From Capitulum mitella (lineage: Eukaryota > Arthropoda > Thecostraca > Pollicipedomorpha > Pollicipedidae): a stretch of DNA of 64,000 nucleotides. The position numbers were made by a program, and so were the translations under genes. The stretch spans positions 67,001-131,000 of the forward strand of contig CP099839.1 of NCBI GenBank assembly GCA_030062745.1, given 5' to 3'. Positions within the stretch are counted from its first letter, which is position 1, and every line of letters starts with the position of its first letter. The notes under the pieces are model-generated. The model saw nothing but the letters and a program-made list of their open reading frames with translations, did not search any database and was not told the DNA's origin. Positions 48,701 to 54,700 of this stretch are shown one piece after another.

Positions 48701-51700
48701 GTTCTGCATGAGCAAAAACATCCCTTCAAGGGTACGAAAAAACGAAGCAAATGATAAAGATCTACCGTCATCTGAAGCTGACTGCACAAACTTCTCGCTG
48801 AAGAAGATCCGCTTCTCGTCCAGCAGCAAGTTGAAGATGTTGTCTAGTTTCACACACGGGTTGACGTCAGTCAGTCTCAAGAGCAGCAAAGCAGCAACCA
48901 CGCCCTCCGAGACCATCGAAACCTGGAGTGGCAACAGTCGGAGAAGTCTCAGCCAGCTTGCGTGCACCAGCAATCACACACCGTAGGTACATCTGTATCC
49001 CGGCGATCAGCAAAAGTTTGATCAGCTTGAAGACTGTCAACTGATAATACCATAACAATAGCGAAAAGCCCTTCGTGAAAACGGATTAGGGCAAATGGTA
49101 ACGCTGTACAAAACACAAATGCCGCAGCTCAGCATTCTGTGACTTCCATCCGGGTGCAGCGACCACAACGTGTACCAAGAACTTCATCCACGGCCGCCGA
49201 CGTCAAAGGGCGGGACTCCGCCGCTCGTCAAGGCTCCGCACGACACCTCCGCCGATAAGACGAAGTAGGCGCGCTGGGTCTGAGGGGTTCAGGATCCACC
49301 CCAGACACACCCCTGACTCCCAGGGTCCCAAGTGTTATTTGAGATACTTGTCCCCCCCCCCACACACACTTCCAACACCTCCCTCCTCCAGTGGTATTCC
49401 ATTCTCCCTGATCCATTTAAAACACTGGATACCACTCGTTCGGGGCCACTCCGACACCAGGCCCGCCTCCCGTGCTACATCACCGGCCCGGCTTCCCCTG
49501 TAGCCCCTGCGAGCTGACCTGGGTGCTGTTGGCCGCCGCCCGCTCCACGGCCTTGGTCAGCGCGTCCGTCATTTGCTCCAGCAGCGGCACTGCGGAGCCC
49601 TTGAACGCCACCTCCATGCAGAGGAGGTAGCCGAGTCGGACCGGCGAAGTGGAAGCCTTCAGGCCCAGACACTTCTGCGTCCGGAGAACAGCCAGCCAGA
49701 TCAGGCGGAGGTCACGTCTCCGCGTCAGCGCAATGCACAAACGTTAAGCTCCCCATATCGCAAGATGCGAACCGCTAGGCTCTCTTGCTACGCATATTCT
49801 GCCCTGACAGGGTATATACACTAATATACTCAGAGACCACGTTGCACCTTTCGACGTTTCCTATGGTCTCTTCGAGAAGAGTGACACGGAAAGCCTGATG
49901 GGGCGCAGAAACGATAACGAGCAGGAGGAATGGTCCATCACTATGACCCCCTAAAACCACAAAACGACGAGGCAGAAGCGCCGCTTTCCTGGTGGCAGCC
50001 GTCCCTGACCAGCAGCCTCCGTCGGCGGGCCGCGACCCGCCCTGTGCGCTGGCCGCACCTTGAACCAGTCGACGAGTCGGGGCGGCAGGTGTCCGGACGC
50101 CCTGGCGCACCAGCGGCGCAGCTGGAGCAGCGCCTGCACCACGGTGCCCTCGTGAGCCTCCGACTCAAACACCCGCGTGAAGCCGTCGGCAGCCGAGGAC
50201 ACCAGGGACTGGATGCTGCTGCCCGTCACAGCGCACTGCGACAGGTTTCCGACGCCCTGCCGGCGGCGGAGACGGCGCTGCGTCAGCCGCCCAACAGAGA
50301 GGGTGCCGGTACTGGCGACGGACGACGGCCACCCGCCAGCCGACGGATCGGGAACAGAGGTGTTCACCTGACGGGTACAATATAGCAGGACGACCGACAG
50401 CCGTCGCCAGCCGACCGTGGCGACAGAGAGAAGAGATTTATATGGAACTGGGCAGACGGAATTTAGAAAATATTACTCGTGCAAACATTCGACAAGCGTC
50501 ATAGCCGTCACGTCACAGTCAAACACGCCAGCACCCGGGGTTCTACAAGGACGAATAACGTGAACGTATCGCCAGCTGAAGGCCAACCCCAACAATATGT
50601 CAAAGCCAGACCTCAAATTACAAGCAGTCACATAACACTTCACCATGTATGCTAATCTGTCAGAAAACGATCTTGTTCTTTCGCGGTTTAATGCTGAAAT
50701 TGTCCATAAGCAACACAAAAAAGGGAAAATAGCCAGTGGCTTTGGCCAACGTCAACGCGAATCACCAACAACATCGATGGAGCAATAATAATCGACTACT
50801 GTATTGTTATCTCAGCTTGGTCTGGATGCGCTACACACAGTTGTATTTGACTCATTTTACAGGAGTTAGTTCCCCGCGATATCATGTAAAAAATACGCAA
50901 AGAAAACTGCCCCATAACTATGTGTGCAACTAGAAGAATGACCTGACCGATAACGCGCCCCAACAGCGGAAACACCACCGATGTGAGTAAAGTTTGTAGC
51001 GACGAACACAAGAATACCTCGGGATGAAAACACGAGCAATCGTCAGAATCACCGTCTCGTCCGAACTGGCGCAATCTCCAACAGCCAGAGCCCGGCCGCG
51101 TCTGCGGCGGCCGGGCGGCGGCGGGCGGCGCACCTTGAGAACGGCCAGCTTCTGGTCGACCACCGTCAGCTTGCCCTCGGAGCCGTGCAGGATGCCGAAC
51201 AGCCGGTCCACCAGCACCTGCACGGCCGCCGCGTCACTGCAGTGGCCGGCCAGCGCCTGCAGCGCGCGCGCCGCGTCCTCCCTGGTCCGTTCGTCCTTGC
51301 TGTGGATCTGCGCTGCGGAGCCGAACGGGTGGCAGTTGGAGGAGGGCGGCGTTCAGAGGCGGTGAGGGCAGGAAAGCATTCAGAGGTGCATGCTGTTGGG
51401 TATAAGGTACATATCATTTTCACAGACAGGTTGGAAGTAATTTACGGAGTATGTTGCCTGCAATACGCCAATTCATGTTTAATGTGGTGAACTTCGCATT
51501 AAAACGCTCCACATGTGCAATACTTTTGCGCAATACCGAGTCTAATAGAAGTAAAAAGATGGAGAAAGGTTATTTTTCCTGTTCTCCACACATTTTGGGT
51601 CAAAATAATTCCTGCAATTTTATGACATTTTACACAGGTTTTAACACGTCTTAGACGGCAAAGGGCAGGAAAGAGCTGTGTCCAGCTGGAATGCCAGCCC

Positions 51701-54700
51701 TAGCATTCAGAGGGACAGTGAGAGTAGGGAGGAATTCAGAGGGACGGCCAGAGGGCGCCAAAAAGGCATGTAATGATATAATGATAAGGTACTGACTCTG
51801 ACCACCAGAAGTAATCTGCCACCCGTGGCAACATAACTGCACAGTCGTTATACAACGTGGTAGGAGTATCACAAGAAACGCAACAGCGAAGCCATCATTA
51901 ACACGAATGATATGCCACGGATGACCACAGTAGCCAAATTCATTATCTGCGCCGTAGGCAATACATGGCCCTCCCCTCCCCTCCCCCCGGCAGTCGGCGT
52001 CGTCGGACGCGCCAGGCGCGCGTCCGACGTATTGTCCCAGTACATCCCTGCCCAGCACTCACTTCCGAGCGGCTTGCCCAGTTCGTCGGCGTACTGGCTG
52101 AGGTCCAGCGAGAGGCCGTCGATCAGCGCGGCGGCGCTGCTGACCGCCAGCTCGGGGCTGCGCAGCAGGGCGCGGCCCAGCGCCGGCAGCAGCTCGCCGC
52201 CGAACTCGGCGTGCGTCACGTGCCGCAGCGCGTGGCCGCAGTACAGCAGCGCCGCCGTCGGCGAGCGGCTCCTACCACCAATGACGGCCCGCACCAGGCC
52301 GGCCAGCATCGGCTTCTGTCGCACCCGCCGCCAGCCGCGCGTCAGTGCGGCGGATAGAGAACGGAAAAACGGGCGGTCCCGGCCACCGGGGAAGAGAAAC
52401 ACGGCGCGGTACATATGGCGGGACGACTCCCGAAAGAACACAGCAGTGGTCGGAGCAGCAAAAGCAGTTTCGGCAGAATAGTAGACACGAACGACATAGT
52501 GCTCGGAACAGAGACGAAAGGAGAGGTACGCGAAACGGACGGAACATGAGAATGAAAGAATCGTTACGATTTCATGAAGTACGACCCGGGAAGAGGACGC
52601 ACAACAAACAGGATGACAAAAACACACTGATGAGTGCCAAAGAATTCCACAGCAGCTGCTGCCACATGTAGGAAAGACGCCAGCCAAGCCAATGCACGTG
52701 ATTAAGAACATGAAAAAAAAAACAGGACTAGTTCGTGATCCGCTATGAGGTGCCTCTCATCAAACAGAGTACGGCTGGCGCGGACCGGGCTCTCGAGCTC
52801 ACGGGTGCACAAATAGTAAAACGCCTATGTGGTCCGACTGTCCTCTACATCACAGCCTCAATTAAGCACCCGTCTCCAGCCTCGACTCAGCGCAGTTCAT
52901 GGAGGTCAGTCTCCGCAGATTCTGCTGTAAGCCGTCCCCGGCTTGGGGAGGGCAGTTGACCGCCGCCCCCCGCCCCCCCGAGGTTTTTCTGGGATTGCGA
53001 GACAACCAACAAACACAGTCACGAAAATTTATGTATCTTTTGCTTCATCAATTTCACATCTCGCGCCAACGAAAAACGTTTAGCGCCCTGTAGCTTTTTC
53101 GGAAAACAAGATATCTCAATAATACTTTCAGGGATTACTGATCGTGATAGATGCAACAAATCTGCTGTCTCAGATTTTTCGGAATATACCGGGTCATTGA
53201 CCTACGGTCAAGCCCATTTTTAAGACATGTCGTTTTTTCGGAAATTGACGGAGTATTTTACAACATTTTTAGTGTGGAGTGAAGCAGACATCTAGTTACC
53301 GTCATTGGGCAAAGTATCAATGACGTCCAGCCATTGACCTGAGGTCAGGTCACGAATAACTGTAGTGAACCAAAATGTACCACCGTCAAAATCGGCGATG
53401 AATTACTCAGAATAGGTAGAAAAGGGCAGAACTAGCTTGCAAAGACGTAACTAATACCAGGAACCTCAAAAAGTCCGAAAACAATTGCATATTTTGGAAA
53501 TAAACAGGCTCTCGCGAATAAAGCTCCGCCAATTATGTAGATGGTAATTAATGAATTTTCCAAAATTTAAGCATGAACAACCATCACAAGAACCACTAAG
53601 ATTAATAAAATTTACTTGGATAGGCTTTTTTCGCGGAAATAAAGGGACGATAAAATTAGTTCCTCTCAATTTGTTACTTCATACGGCTGCGGCGCACGCC
53701 TACAGCTGGCGCGAGGATTGCCGTGTCTGTAACTCAACGTTTCGGCGTATATATTGAACAAATCTAGGAAATTAGACGTGTATCGGCATCCGCGGACCTT
53801 TAATTGTGCGCTGGTGGCTTTACCCATGCGTTATTAATCACAGCCCTTGAGATTCAGGCCATTTCTCGGTCTCATGCAGTCGGCTATGAGAAAACACATA
53901 TAGGACGTAAATTGCTTACATATTATCTAAAACAAAAATGAGACCAGTTTCGAACTCTACTCGTCACAAACTTTCCAACGGTATGCTTATTTTTTTATCG
54001 TGCGACTAACCGTTCGTGAGTTGATGGGGTGGCCAACTGCCCCTCCCCCAAAACAAATCCCACTGTCACGGTCGTTTCGAGTCCTGATCTCTCACACCGA
54101 CTGCCAAAGACAAGACCGCACATCGTTATAAGCCAGCGTCGCGCGTAGGGCTTTATGGTCTAGGAACAAACACACTAATCACGACACAACGCCTCTTTCA
54201 CGCGGCCTGCATTTACCTTGAGCTCAGCGACTTGGCCCAGCTGTTTCCGCGCGGCCAGACAGCGGATGCCGTGCGAGCCCAGCACGAGGTCCGGCAGGGT
54301 CACGTCCGATCGGCTCAGGAACTGCTCGAATGCCTGGACCTGCTCGTCAGTCTTCAAGGCCTGAAATCAAGGACATGGCAGCAGTGCCAATGTGTGCTGA
54401 AAAACACCCTTTCAACGACCTGTTTAACCGGTTTCTTTTTGTTTTAAGCCGTGAGCTGTAACAACATAAGAAGGGCACCACCAGTACCTATTGCAACGAA
54501 TGCTGTATGACCGGCCTATTTACCACGTGCCTCAATAACAGCATGCATGCTTCGCGAAAAAAGTGACAATGTCTCGCTCCTCACCGTGTGACCGTGGCCG
54601 CCATTGTCTACCCACCTGGTTGAACATTTTGTGCGCCCTCTCGATGAACCCGGCGTGCCCGGAGGCGATCACGCTGGTGAGGAGCCGTGCCTGTGCGCCG

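Larger units (their letters stand above)
48923..52062. other. GCN1 introns between exons 5 and 9
   Basis: The stretches 48923-49518, 49675-50058, 50257-51133 and 51313-52062 contain no further gene or notable repeat. Short open frames here shift against exon homology and are not supported. Confidence 0.55.
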
